A stretch of DNA of 64,000 nucleotides, taken from NCBI GenBank assembly GCA_014762505.1, contig JABURS010000041.1:62001-126000 (forward strand), given 5' to 3'. A program made the translations under genes and the position numbers. Positions 45,314 through 56,605 of this stretch are shown piece by piece. A model generated the notes under the pieces. That model saw only the letters and a program-made list of their open reading frames with translations, searched no databases and was not told the origin of the DNA. The first letter of the stretch is position 1; each line of letters begins with the position of its first letter. The DNA comes from Chromatiales bacterium (GTDB lineage Bacteria; Pseudomonadota; Gammaproteobacteria; SpSt-1174).

Positions 45314-45775
45314 ATGGAAACCACAAGAAAAATCGAGATCCTGGTCGGGTTGTTCATTGCCGCGGGTTTCGCCGCCCTGTTCATGCTGGCCATGCAGGTG
45401 AGCAACCTGAGCAGCTTCAACAGCGCCACCGGCTACCAGGTGACGGCCCAGTTCGACAACATCGGCGGCCTCAAGGTGCGTTCTCCCGTGACCGTCTCCG
45501 GGGTGCGCATCGGGCGCGTCACCGAGATCCGTTACGACCCGCAGAGCTTTCGCGCCGAGGCCACACTGACGCTGGACGCCCAGCACGACTATCTGCCGGC
45601 GGACACCATCGCCTCCATCTACACGGCGGGTCTGCTCGGCGAGCAGTACGTGGCGCTGGAACCCGGTGCCGATACCGAGGTCCTGAAGGATGGGGATCGC
45701 ATCGAGTTCACCCAGTCCGCACTGGTACTGGAGGAGATGGTGAGCCGCGTCCTCAACCGGCTGACCACCAACTGA
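45314..45775 (+). CDS. mlaD: Phospholipid transporter MCE protein MlaD
   Basis: This 153-aa protein has an N-terminal membrane helix (EILVGLFIAAGFAALFMLAM) and one MCE domain (QFDNIGGLKVRSPVTVSGVRIGRV to LGEQYVALEPG). Six copies form a ring on MlaE that binds phospholipid. It is a compact single-MCE form. Confidence 0.95.
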   Translation: METTRKIEILVGLFIAAGFAALFMLAMQVSNLSSFNSATGYQVTAQFDNIGGLKVRSPVTVSGVRIGRVTEIRYDPQSFRAEATLTLDAQHDYLPADTIASIYTAGLLGEQYVALEPGADTEVLKDGDRIEFTQSALVLEEMVSRVLNRLTTN

Positions 45776-45786
45776 GAGGACAGGTC

Positions 45787-46416
45787 ATGAAATTCCTGAA
45801 CACACTCATCGCCGCCTTGCTGTCCCTCGGCCTGATGAATGCGGCCGTGGCGGTGGCCGCGCAGTCGCCGGAAGACATGATCCGCGACGCCTCCGAACGC
45901 GTGATGAAGATCCTCGACGAGGACAGCCAGCGCATCGCCAACGACCCGGAGTATGCGCTCAAGCTGGTCGACGAGATCATCATGCCGCTGATCGATTTCG
46001 ACGCCATCAGCAAGCTCACCCTCGGGCGGCACTGGCGCGATGCCACGCCGGCGCAACGCGAGCGCTTCATGAACGAGTTCAAGGTGATGCTGGTGCGCAC
46101 CTACACCCGTTCGCTGGTCGACTATACCGGCGCCAGTGTCATCTATCTGCCGGCCCGCGGTGACGCCAGCAGCGGGCGTACCACGGTATACACCGAGGTG
46201 GACGTGGGCGGCGGCAAGCCGCGCGTGCCCGTCAACTACAGCCTGCGCCAGGTCGGCGAGGAGTGGCTGGTCTACGACGTGACCATCGACGGACTGAGCC
46301 TGGTGAAGAACTACCGCACCAGTTTCAACGAGGAGATCGCCCAGACCGGCCTGCAGGCCCTCATCGATCGCCTGGCCCAGGCCAACCGCGATGGCGAGGT
46401 CGACCCGGTCCAATGA
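45787..46416 (+). CDS. mlaC: Periplasmic phospholipid shuttle MlaC
   Basis: This 209-aa protein has a signal peptide (cleaved near VAVAA-QSPED) and the lipid-binding MlaC fold with IDFDAISKLTLGRHWRDATPAQRERFMNEFKVML and the late VYDVTIDGLSLVKNYRTSFNEEI. It carries phospholipids across the periplasm. It overlaps mlaB by 4 bases. Confidence 0.95.
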   Translation: MKFLNTLIAALLSLGLMNAAVAVAAQSPEDMIRDASERVMKILDEDSQRIANDPEYALKLVDEIIMPLIDFDAISKLTLGRHWRDATPAQRERFMNEFKVMLVRTYTRSLVDYTGASVIYLPARGDASSGRTTVYTEVDVGGGKPRVPVNYSLRQVGEEWLVYDVTIDGLSLVKNYRTSFNEEIAQTGLQALIDRLAQANRDGEVDPVQ

Positions 46417-46712
46417 CCGCGCCGCGTCTGGAACGTACGGCCGAGGGTCGTTACCGGCTGATCGGCTCGCTCACGGTCGAGTCGGTGCCGGCCCTGCTCG
46501 CGGCCTCGACCGGCATGCTCGGGGCCGGGCAGGCGGAGATCGACTGCGCCGGCATCGAGCATGCCGACAGTGCCGCCGTGGCGCTGATGCTGGAGTGGCT
46601 GCGCCAGGCCGAGGCCGCCGGTGGCCAGGTCGTGTTTCGTGACATGCCCGAACGCCTGCGTGCCATCGTCGCACTCAGCGACCTCGACGAGGTCATCCCC
46701 CTCGCGCACTGA
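46413..46712 (+). CDS. mlaB: STAS-domain protein MlaB
   Basis: This 99-aa STAS-domain protein binds MlaF and stabilises the transporter. It reads RYRLIGSLTVESVPALLA and IDCAGIEHADSAAVALMLEWLRQA, with the typical D-S-A-A-V element. The start overlaps the mlaC stop. Confidence 0.9.
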   Translation: MTAPRLERTAEGRYRLIGSLTVESVPALLAASTGMLGAGQAEIDCAGIEHADSAAVALMLEWLRQAEAAGGQVVFRDMPERLRAIVALSDLDEVIPLAH

Positions 46713-46722
46713 ACGACGGTGA

Positions 46723-48108
<1,386 letters not shown>

Positions 48109-48135
48109 GGCCGGCGAACAGAACAGAGGCAGACC

Positions 48136-48768
48136 ATGACCGAGACATTGACCATCGCCCTGTCCAAGGGGCGCATCTTCAAGGAAACCGTGCCGCTGCT
48201 GGCGGCCGCCGGCATCGAGCCGCTGGACGATCCGGAGAAGAGCCGCAAGCTCATCCTCGACACCAACCGCGAGGACGTGAAGCTCGTCATCATCCGCGCC
48301 TCCGACGTGCCGACCTATGTGCAGTACGGGGCGGCCGACATCGGCGTGGCGGGCAAGGACGTGCTGATGGAGCACGGCGGGGCCGGGATCTACGAGCCGC
48401 TGGACCTGAAGATCGCCCAGTGCCGGCTGATGGTGGCCGGGCGCCCCGATGCGAAGCCGCGCGGCGGGCGCCTGCGTATCGCCACCAAGTTCGTGGACAG
48501 CACCCGCCGCTTCTACGCCGCGCAGGGCAAGCAGGTGGAGATCATCAAGCTCTACGGCTCCATGGAGCTGGCGCCCATCGTCGGCCTGGCCGACTATATT
48601 GTGGATCTGGTCGATACCGGCAACACGCTCCGGGCCAACGGCCTGGAGCCGCTGGAGCACATCGCCCACATCAGCTCGCGGCTGATCGTGAACAAGGCGG
48701 CGATGAAGATGAAGCACGCCCGCGTGAAGGCGCTGATCGAGCAATTGAAAAGCGCGGTGGAAAAGTAG
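48136..48768 (+). CDS. hisG: ATP phosphoribosyltransferase, short form HisG
   Basis: This 210-aa enzyme performs the first histidine-pathway step. It starts [19 protein letters not shown] and has [14 protein letters not shown] and the PRPP motif [17 protein letters not shown]. It lacks the C-terminal regulatory ACT-like domain, so it belongs to the short type that needs HisZ as regulatory subunit; hisZ is not in the window. It follows murA by 27 bp and precedes a DAHP synthase gene rather than hisD. Confidence 0.95.
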   Translation: MTETLTIALSKGRIFKETVPLLAAAGIEPLDDPEKSRKLILDTNREDVKLVIIRASDVPTYVQYGAADIGVAGKDVLMEHGGAGIYEPLDLKIAQCRLMVAGRPDAKPRGGRLRIATKFVDSTRRFYAAQGKQVEIIKLYGSMELAPIVGLADYIVDLVDTGNTLRANGLEPLEHIAHISSRLIVNKAAMKMKHARVKALIEQLKSAVEK

Positions 48769-48778
48769 TTTAATGCAG

Positions 48779-48799
48779 TTTTTAGACTGAATCTAAAAA
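48779..48799 (+). promoter_or_regulatory. AT-rich perfect palindrome before the DAHP synthase gene
   Basis: TTTTTAGA-CTGAA-TCTAAAAA forms an 8-bp inverted repeat just 8 bases from the start codon. It may be an operator or a translation-controlling hairpin; the expected ribosome site is weak (AGACAG). Confidence 0.5.
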
Positions 48800-48807
48800 G
48801 ACAGCCG

Positions 48808-49875
48808 ATGACCTATCAGACAGACGACCTGCGTATCGCCGGCATCCAGGAGGTGCTCCCGCCCGTCCAGGTGCACGAGGCCTTCCCGATCACCGAGCGG
48901 GCGGCGGCCACCGTGCACGACGCCCGCAGCGCCATACACGACATCCTGACCCTGGCGGATGACCGCCTGCTGGTGATCGTCGGCCCCTGCTCGATCCACG
49001 ACCCGCAGGCCGCCCGCGAGTACGCCTCGCGCCTGCTGACCATGCGCGAGGAGCTGGGCGACGCGCTGGAGATCGTCATGCGCGTCTACTTCGAGAAGCC
49101 GCGCACCACGGTGGGCTGGAAGGGGCTGATCAACGACCCGAACATCGACGGCACCTACCAGATCAACCATGGCCTGCAGCTCGCGCGCAGTCTGTTGCTG
49201 GACCTGGCCGACATGGGTATCCCGGCGGGCACGGAGTACCTCGACCTCATCAGCCCGCAGTACATCTCGGACCTGGTGAGCTGGGGCGCCATCGGCGCAC
49301 GCACCACCGAGAGCCAGGTGCACCGCGAGCTGGCCTCGGGTCTGTCCTGTCCGGTGGGCTTCAAGAACGGCACCGACGGCGGGCTGCAGATCGCCATCGA
49401 CGCCATCCGCGCCGCCTCCATGCCGCATCACTTCATGTCGCTGACCAAGGCGGGGCACTCGGCCATCTTCTCCACCACGGGCAACGAGGACTGCCACATC
49501 ATCCTGCGTGGCGGCCGCGAGCCCAACTACGACAGCAAGCACGTGAAGGAGGCCGCCGCCAAGCTGGAGCAGGCCGGCCTGCCGCCGCGCGTGATGGTGG
49601 ACTGCAGCCACGCCAACAGCCGCAAGCAGCACATGCGCCAGATCGAGGTGGGCGAGGACGTCGCCGACCAGCTGGCCGCCGGCGAGCGCCACATCATCGG
49701 CGTGATGATCGAGAGCCACCTGGTGGGCGGGAACCAGCCCGCGGAGGCGCCCGAGCGCGTCTACGGGCAGAGCATCACCGACGCCTGCCTCGCCTGGGAC
49801 GACACCACGCCGCTGCTGCGCGAACTCGCCGAGGGCGTGCGCCAGCGCCGGGAAGTGCTGGCCGCCAGCGCCTGA
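48808..49875 (+). CDS. aroG: 3-deoxy-7-phosphoheptulonate (DAHP) synthase, class I
   Basis: This 355-aa enzyme condenses PEP and erythrose-4-phosphate, the entry to aromatic amino acids. It shows VIVGPCSIHDPQAAREYASRL, MRVYFEKPRTTVGWKGLINDPNIDGTYQINHGL, GTEYLDLISPQYISDLVSWGAIGARTTESQVHRELASGLSCPVGFKNGTDG and DCSHANSRKQHMRQ, which are AroF/G/H type. Which allosteric inhibitor it senses cannot be read safely. Its placement between hisG and hisD is unusual. It is flanked by a palindrome upstream and a hairpin downstream, as if it has its own regulation. Confidence 0.95.
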   Translation: MTYQTDDLRIAGIQEVLPPVQVHEAFPITERAAATVHDARSAIHDILTLADDRLLVIVGPCSIHDPQAAREYASRLLTMREELGDALEIVMRVYFEKPRTTVGWKGLINDPNIDGTYQINHGLQLARSLLLDLADMGIPAGTEYLDLISPQYISDLVSWGAIGARTTESQVHRELASGLSCPVGFKNGTDGGLQIAIDAIRAASMPHHFMSLTKAGHSAIFSTTGNEDCHIILRGGREPNYDSKHVKEAAAKLEQAGLPPRVMVDCSHANSRKQHMRQIEVGEDVADQLAAGERHIIGVMIESHLVGGNQPAEAPERVYGQSITDACLAWDDTTPLLRELAEGVRQRREVLAASA

Positions 49876-49923
49876 GCCGGGCCGGGCCCCGGGCCCGTTC
49901 CCGTGTAGAATGGATAGCTGTCG

Positions 49924-49945
49924 TCAGGGCGCCGCTGCGCCCTGA
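49924..49945 (+). terminator. Hairpin between the DAHP synthase gene and hisD
   Basis: A perfect 9-bp stem (TCAGGGCGC and complement, loop CGCT) is followed by CCTGTCTTT, a weak U-tract. TAGAAT at 49906-49911 before it could be a -10. It may separate aroG from hisD expression. Confidence 0.5.
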
Positions 49946-49972
49946 CCTGTCTTTGAACGAGAGAGAGTCGAC

Positions 49973-51274
49973 ATGTCGCTGATCACCCGTCTGAATGCCG
50001 CCGATGCCGATTTCCGCGCCCGCCTGGACGCCCTGCTGGCCTGGGAGAGCGTGTCCGACGATCACGTCTTCAAGGCCGTGATGGAGATCCTGCACGCGGT
50101 GAAGACGCGGGGTGACGCCGCCGTCGTCGAGTACACCAACCGCTTCGACCGCATGAGCGTGGCCTCCATGGCGGAGCTCGAGATCCCGCTCGCGCGGCTG
50201 GCCCAGGCGGCCGAAGGGCTGTCGCCGGCCCGCCGCCAGGCGCTGGAACAGGCCGCCGCGCGCATCCGCGCCTACCACGAGCGTCAGCGCATGGAGTCCT
50301 GGAGCTACACCGAGGCCGACGGCACGGTGCTGGGCCAGCAGGTCACCCCGCTGGACCGGGCCGGGCTGTACGTGCCGGGCGGCAAGGCGGCGTATCCGTC
50401 CTCGGTGCTGATGAACGCCATCCCCGCCAAGGTCGCCGGCGTGCCCGAGCTCATCATGGTGGTGCCCACCCCGGACGGCGAGGTGAACGAGCTGGTGCTG
50501 GCCGCCGCCCACATCGCAGGCGTGGACCGCGTCTTCGCCGTCGGCGGCGCCCAGGCCGTGGCCGCCCTGGCCTACGGCACCGAGACGGTGCCGCAGGTGG
50601 ACAAGATCGTCGGTCCCGGCAACATCTATGTGGCCACCGCCAAGCGCATGGTGTTCGGCGCCGTGGGCATCGACATGATCGCCGGCCCCTCCGAGATCCT
50701 GGTGGTCTGCGACGGCAAGACCGACCCGGACTGGATCGCCATGGACCTCTTCTCCCAGGCCGAGCACGACGAGGATGCGCAGTCCATCCTGGTCTGCCCG
50801 GACGCCGGCTATCTCGACCAGGTCGAGGCCAGCATCGAGAGGCTGCTGCACGACATGCCGCGCGCCGAGATCATCCGCACCTCGCTGAAGGACCGCGGCG
50901 CCCTGATCCAGGTCGCCGACATGGACCAGGCCGTGGAGGTCGCCAACCACATCGCCCCCGAGCACCTGGAGCTCTCGGTGGAGGACGCCGAGGCGATGGC
51001 CAAGCGTATTCGCCACGCCGGGGCCATCTTCATGGGCCGCTACACGGCCGAGGCCCTGGGCGACTACTGCGCCGGCCCCAACCACGTGCTGCCCACCTCG
51101 CGCACGGCGCGCTTCTCCTCGCCACTCGGCGTGTACGACTTCCAGAAGCGCTCGAGCCTCATCGGCTGCTCGGCCGACGGGGCCTCGGAATTGGGGAAGA
51201 TCGCCGCCGAGCTCGCCCATGGCGAGGGCCTGACCGCGCACGCGCGTTCCGCCGAATACCGCATCAAGGACTGA
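49973..51274 (+). CDS. hisD: Histidinol dehydrogenase
   Basis: This 433-aa zinc enzyme oxidises histidinol to histidine in two NAD steps. Typical phrases are [62 protein letters not shown], and [15 protein letters not shown] holding zinc-binding Gln/His. The late [28 protein letters not shown] is present. It is 7 bp before hisC. Confidence 0.97.
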   Translation: MSLITRLNAADADFRARLDALLAWESVSDDHVFKAVMEILHAVKTRGDAAVVEYTNRFDRMSVASMAELEIPLARLAQAAEGLSPARRQALEQAAARIRAYHERQRMESWSYTEADGTVLGQQVTPLDRAGLYVPGGKAAYPSSVLMNAIPAKVAGVPELIMVVPTPDGEVNELVLAAAHIAGVDRVFAVGGAQAVAALAYGTETVPQVDKIVGPGNIYVATAKRMVFGAVGIDMIAGPSEILVVCDGKTDPDWIAMDLFSQAEHDEDAQSILVCPDAGYLDQVEASIERLLHDMPRAEIIRTSLKDRGALIQVADMDQAVEVANHIAPEHLELSVEDAEAMAKRIRHAGAIFMGRYTAEALGDYCAGPNHVLPTSRTARFSSPLGVYDFQKRSSLIGCSADGASELGKIAAELAHGEGLTAHARSAEYRIKD

Positions 51275-51281
51275 GGTCGGG

Positions 51282-52367
51282 ATGGCCTCACGCATCGCAC
51301 AATGGGTGCGCCCGGAGATCCGGGCGCTGTCCGCCTATCACGTCCCGGACCCGGGCAGGCTGATCAAGCTGGACGCCATGGAAAACCCGTATACCCTGCC
51401 GGAGGACCTCGTCGAGGGCTGGCTCGACGCCCTGCGCGGCGTCGACATGAACCGCTACCCCGATCCGGGTGCGCGCATCATCAAGGAGCGTCTGCGCCGG
51501 GGGATGGGCGTGCCGGCGGGGCAGGAGATCCTGCTCGGCAACGGCTCCGACGAGCTCATCCAGATCCTGGCCATGGCCGTCGGCGGGGCGGGGCGCACGA
51601 TCCTGGCCCCGGAGCCGGGCTTCGTCATGTACCGCATGATCGCCACCTTCGTCGGCATGGAGTACGTGGGGGTGCCGGTGAGCCCGGCGGACTTCTCGCT
51701 GGATGCAGAGGTCATGCTCGCGGCCATCGAGGCGCACCAGCCGGCCCTGGTGTTCCTGGCCTATCCGAACAACCCCACCGGCAACCTCTGGGATCGTCAG
51801 GCCCTGGAGGCCATCATCGAGGCCGCGCCGGGACTGGTGGTGGTGGACGAGGCCTATGCGCCGTTCGCCGACGACAGCTTCCTCCCGGATCTCGGGCGCT
51901 GGGACAACCTGCTGGTGATGCGCACCGTCTCGAAGATGGGGCTGGCCGGCCTGCGGCTGGGGTATCTCTGCGGGCCGGCGGACTGGCTTGCGGAGTTCGA
52001 CAAGCTGCGCCTGCCGTACAACATCAACATCCTCACCCAGGCCAGCGCCGCCTTCGCGCTGGACCATCACGAGGTCTTCGACGCCCAGGCCGCGCAGATC
52101 CGCGCGGCACGTGCCGCGCTCGATGCCGGCCTGCGTGCCCTGGATGGCCTCACGGTCTACCCGAGTGCGGCCAACTTCATCCTGTTCCGTGCCCCGGCCG
52201 GTCGGGCCACGGCCCTGTTCGAGTCGCTGAAGCGTGACGGGGTGCTGATCAAGAACCTGAGCGCTTCCGGCGGCATGCTCGAAGACTGCCTGCGCGTCAC
52301 CGTGGGCACGCCCGAGGAGAATGCGGCCTTCCTGGCGGCACTCGGGCGGGCCCTGGCCGGGGCCTGA
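51282..52367 (+). CDS. hisC: Histidinol-phosphate aminotransferase
   Basis: This 361-aa PLP enzyme converts imidazole acetol phosphate to histidinol phosphate. The PLP Lys is K218 (TVSKMGLAGLRLGY), with NENPY-type substrate loop KLDAMENPYTLPE and YPNNPTGN. It converges with the protease gene, only 9 bp apart. No hisB or other his genes follow, so the rest of the pathway is elsewhere. Confidence 0.96.
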   Translation: MASRIAQWVRPEIRALSAYHVPDPGRLIKLDAMENPYTLPEDLVEGWLDALRGVDMNRYPDPGARIIKERLRRGMGVPAGQEILLGNGSDELIQILAMAVGGAGRTILAPEPGFVMYRMIATFVGMEYVGVPVSPADFSLDAEVMLAAIEAHQPALVFLAYPNNPTGNLWDRQALEAIIEAAPGLVVVDEAYAPFADDSFLPDLGRWDNLLVMRTVSKMGLAGLRLGYLCGPADWLAEFDKLRLPYNINILTQASAAFALDHHEVFDAQAAQIRAARAALDAGLRALDGLTVYPSAANFILFRAPAGRATALFESLKRDGVLIKNLSASGGMLEDCLRVTVGTPEENAAFLAALGRALAGA

Positions 52368-52376
52368 GCAGGCCTC

Positions 52377-53528
<1,152 letters not shown>

Positions 53529-53668
53529 TGGCTCCCCAGTCGTGTAGTGTTGCGCTCCGGGTGGCGCGGCATGCGCCGCCCCTCGCATACACTCGCACGG
53601 AGTTCGTGCCGCATTATCGCCCGGCGGCGTGGCCGCGGGCAAAGAAAACGCCTACCGGGGGTATCGCC

Positions 53669-54418
53669 ATGGTCTCGCTCGATAAGCTCGTCGACTACTG
53701 CAACCGGCTGCTGGAGGCCGGACGCTTTCGTGACTATGCCCCCAATGGGCTGCAGGTGCAGGGTCGCGACCGGGTGACGCGCATCGTCAGCGGTGTGACC
53801 GCCTCCCGGGCACTGATCGAGCAGGCCATTGCCCTTGAGGCCGACGCCATTCTGGTGCACCACGGCTATTTCTGGAAGGGGGAGGACCCCTGTCTCACCG
53901 GCATGAAGCGGGCGCGCATCGCCCTGCTGCTGGAGCACGGCATCAGCCTCATCGCCTATCACCTGCCGCTGGACGCCCACCCCGAGCTCGGCAACAACGC
54001 CGTGCTGGCGCGCGAGCTGGAACTCGAGGTGGATGGTCCGCTGAATGCCGAGGGCATCGGCCTGCACGGACGGCTGGCCGAGGCGCTGGAACCCGGGCTG
54101 TTCGCCGAGCGCCTGCGACGGGTGCTGCGACACGCGCCGCTGCATATCCCGGGCGGCCCCGAGGTCATCCAGCGTGTCGGCTGGTGTACCGGCGCTGCGC
54201 AGGACTACATCGAGCAGGCCGTCGCCCTGGGCCTGCACGCCTTTGTCTCCGGGGAGATCTCAGAGCGTACCACCCACACCGCGCGGGAGGCGGGCATCCA
54301 TTACTTCGCGGCCGGCCACCACGCCACCGAGCGCGGGGGCGTACAGGCGCTGGGTACACACCTGGCCGCGCATTTCGGTCTCGAGCACCGTTTCGTGGAT
54401 GACCCGAATCCCGTCTGA
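53669..54418 (+). CDS. Nif3-like dinuclear metal-centre protein
   Basis: This 249-aa NIF3/DUF34 protein has the metal-ligand motifs LVHHGYFWKG, AYHLPLDAHPELGNN and GHHATERGGVQALG that bind two metal ions. E. coli YbgI is the best known relative. It may be a GTP cyclohydrolase-like or detoxifying hydrolase, but no function is proven. ATG 53669 is chosen over an upstream in-frame start. Confidence 0.93.
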   Translation: MVSLDKLVDYCNRLLEAGRFRDYAPNGLQVQGRDRVTRIVSGVTASRALIEQAIALEADAILVHHGYFWKGEDPCLTGMKRARIALLLEHGISLIAYHLPLDAHPELGNNAVLARELELEVDGPLNAEGIGLHGRLAEALEPGLFAERLRRVLRHAPLHIPGGPEVIQRVGWCTGAAQDYIEQAVALGLHAFVSGEISERTTHTAREAGIHYFAAGHHATERGGVQALGTHLAAHFGLEHRFVDDPNPV

Positions 54419-54462
54419 AAGACTCGGATTTCATTGGAAAAATCCCCTTTCGGGTTGACCTT

Positions 54463-54481
54463 TTTGGCGAGTTACGCCAAA
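54463..54481 (+). promoter_or_regulatory. Operator-like palindrome upstream of petABC
   Basis: TTTGGCG-AGTTA-CGCCAAA has 7-bp perfect arms and lies 2 bases past a TTGACC (54455-54460), a -35-like sequence, with 142 bp to the petA start. It could be a repressor or activator site in the petABC promoter region (54419-54623). Confidence 0.5.
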
Positions 54482-54623
54482 GTACGCGGATTTTTACGGC
54501 CCCTTTTTTGTCGGGCAGAGTTCCGCCAGCGTCGACCATTCGGGGGAGAGGTCGGGCGCACGAATACGCGGTTCTTACAGCGCGTAACGCATTTTTTCTT
54601 CAAGTCCATTTGGGAGAGTGAAG

Positions 54624-55211
54624 ATGGCAGTAGATAAGAGTCGACGCCGCTTCCTTGTCGGCGCCACCTCGGTGGTCGGAGCCGTGGGTACTGCAGCCGT
54701 CCTCGTGCCCTTCGTCAGGTCGATGAATCCGAGCGAACGCGCCAAGGCCGCGGGCGCGCCGGTGGAAGTCGATCTGAGCCAGCTGGAGCCTGGTCAGAAG
54801 GTCAACGTGGAATGGCGTGGCAAGCCGGTGTGGGTGGTGCGCCGCACCGAGCAGATGATCGATGATCTGGCCGTGATCGAGGATCGTCTGCGCGATCCGA
54901 AGTCCGAAGTCGTGACCCAGCAGCCGGCCTATGCCCAGAACGACACCCGTGCGATCAAGCCGGAGTTCCTGGTGCTCGTCGGCATCTGCACCCACCTGGG
55001 TTGTTCGCCGACCTTCCGTCCGGAAGTCGCCCCGGCCGACCTCGGCCAGGACTGGAAGGGTGGTTTCTTCTGCCCCTGCCACGGGTCCCGTTTCGACATG
55101 GCCGGCCGTGTTTACAAGAACGTCCCGGCTGCCAAGAACCTCGTGGTTCCGCCGTACACCTACCTGAGCGACAACCGCATCCTCGTCGGTGTCGATGAAG
55201 GAGCTGCCTGA
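54624..55211 (+). CDS. petA: Ubiquinol-cytochrome c reductase Rieske iron-sulfur subunit
   Basis: This 195-aa subunit of cytochrome bc1 has a twin-arginine-type start (KSRRRFLVG), one membrane anchor, and a [2Fe-2S] domain with C122-T-H124-L-G-C127 and C150-P-C-H153-G-S. It accepts electrons from ubiquinol and passes them to cytochrome c1. ATG 54624 follows GGGAG by 7 bases; the earlier GTG in the same frame is not used. It overlaps petB by one base. Confidence 0.97.
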   Translation: MAVDKSRRRFLVGATSVVGAVGTAAVLVPFVRSMNPSERAKAAGAPVEVDLSQLEPGQKVNVEWRGKPVWVVRRTEQMIDDLAVIEDRLRDPKSEVVTQQPAYAQNDTRAIKPEFLVLVGICTHLGCSPTFRPEVAPADLGQDWKGGFFCPCHGSRFDMAGRVYKNVPAAKNLVVPPYTYLSDNRILVGVDEGAA

Positions 55212-56605
55212 TGAATAAGCTGTTGACTGGCCTGCTCGGCTGGGTGGATGCCCGTTTCCCGCTGACCAAGATGTGGGAAGAGCACCTGTCCAAGTACTAC
55301 GCGCCGAAGAACTTCAACTTCTGGTACTTCTTCGGCTCCCTCGCGCTGCTCGTTCTGGTCATCCAGATCGTCAGCGGCATCTTCCTCACCATGAACTACA
55401 AGCCGGATGCGACGCTCGCCTTCGCCTCCGTCGAGTACATCATGCGCGACGTCGACATGGGGTGGCTGATCCGTTACATCCATTCCACCGGCGCGTCCGC
55501 GTTCTTCATCGTGGTGTACCTGCACATGTTCCGTGCGCTCATGTACGGTTCCTACAAGGGCCCGCGCGAGCTCATCTGGATCTTCGGCATGACCATCTAC
55601 CTGGTGCTCATGGCCGAGGCCTTCATGGGCTACCTGCTGCCCTGGGGTCAGATGTCCTTCTGGGGTGCCCAGGTTATCGTCAACCTGTTCGCCGCCATCC
55701 CGGGCATCGGCGAGGCCCTGTCGGTGTGGATCCGTGGTGACTACGTCATCTCCGACGCCACCCTGAACCGCTTCTTTGCCCTGCACGTCATCGCGCTGCC
55801 GCTGGTACTGGTCGGCCTGGTGGTCGCCCATATCATCGCGCTGCACGAAGTGGGTTCCAACAACCCGGACGGCGTGGAAATCAAGAAGAAGAAGGACGAG
55901 AACGGTATCCCGCTGGACGGCATCCCGTTCCATCCCTACTACACCGTCAAGGACATCGTCGGCGTGGTGGTCTTCCTGATGCTGTTCTCCGTGGTCATGT
56001 TCTTCATCCCGGAGATGGGCGGTTACTTCCTGGAGCACGCCAACTTCATCCCGGCCGATCCGCTGAAGACGCCCGAGCACATCGCCCCGGTGTGGTACTT
56101 CACGCCGTTCTACACCGTGCTGCGTGCAGTGCCGGATCCGTTCCTGGGCGTGGTGGCCATGGGCCTTGCGGTGGTGATCCTGTTCTTCCTGCCGTGGATC
56201 GACCGTAACCCGATCAAGTCCTGGCGCTATCGCAGCTTCCTGCACAAGCTGAACCTGCTGCTGTTCGTGGTCGCTTTCGTCATCCTGGGCTACCTCGGCG
56301 TGAAGCCGGTACAGCCGGCCCTGGCCGAGCTCGGCCTGCGCATGACCGAGATGTACTTCCTGTTCTTCTTCGTCCTGTGGTTCCACAGCAAGGCGCGGTC
56401 GGCGAAGTACAACATCATCTGGTTCGTGATCACGGTGGGTGCTGTCACCCTCTATGACATCAGCCGTGTCGGTTCGCTGGGTGACGAGAAGGACTTCATG
56501 TGGATGTGGGTGTTCCCGGCCGGTTACATGTTCCTCATGAACCTGCTGCCCATCTTCACCAAACTGAACAATGAAAAGCCCGTTCCGGAAAGGGTGACGT
56601 CATGA
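55211..56605 (+). CDS. petB: Cytochrome b subunit of bc1 complex
   Basis: This 464-aa membrane protein binds two b-type haems through His pairs in YIHSTGASAFFIVVYLHMFR and ALHVIALPLVLVGLVVAHIIALHEVGSN, and has the Q-site PVWYFTPFYTVLRAVP (PEWY-like, with PVWY). The length exceeds the usual 400-430 residues: residues after about 400 hold an additional hydrophobic helix (IIWFVITVGAVTLYD) and a linker before the terminal helix. It overlaps petC by 4 bases. Confidence 0.96.
   Translation: MNKLLTGLLGWVDARFPLTKMWEEHLSKYYAPKNFNFWYFFGSLALLVLVIQIVSGIFLTMNYKPDATLAFASVEYIMRDVDMGWLIRYIHSTGASAFFIVVYLHMFRALMYGSYKGPRELIWIFGMTIYLVLMAEAFMGYLLPWGQMSFWGAQVIVNLFAAIPGIGEALSVWIRGDYVISDATLNRFFALHVIALPLVLVGLVVAHIIALHEVGSNNPDGVEIKKKKDENGIPLDGIPFHPYYTVKDIVGVVVFLMLFSVVMFFIPEMGGYFLEHANFIPADPLKTPEHIAPVWYFTPFYTVLRAVPDPFLGVVAMGLAVVILFFLPWIDRNPIKSWRYRSFLHKLNLLLFVVAFVILGYLGVKPVQPALAELGLRMTEMYFLFFFVLWFHSKARSAKYNIIWFVITVGAVTLYDISRVGSLGDEKDFMWMWVFPAGYMFLMNLLPIFTKLNNEKPVPERVTS

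Noticed and set aside
49775-51295. 506-codon minus-strand frame opposite hisD
   Set aside because: It is a shadow of hisD with no recognisable protein features.
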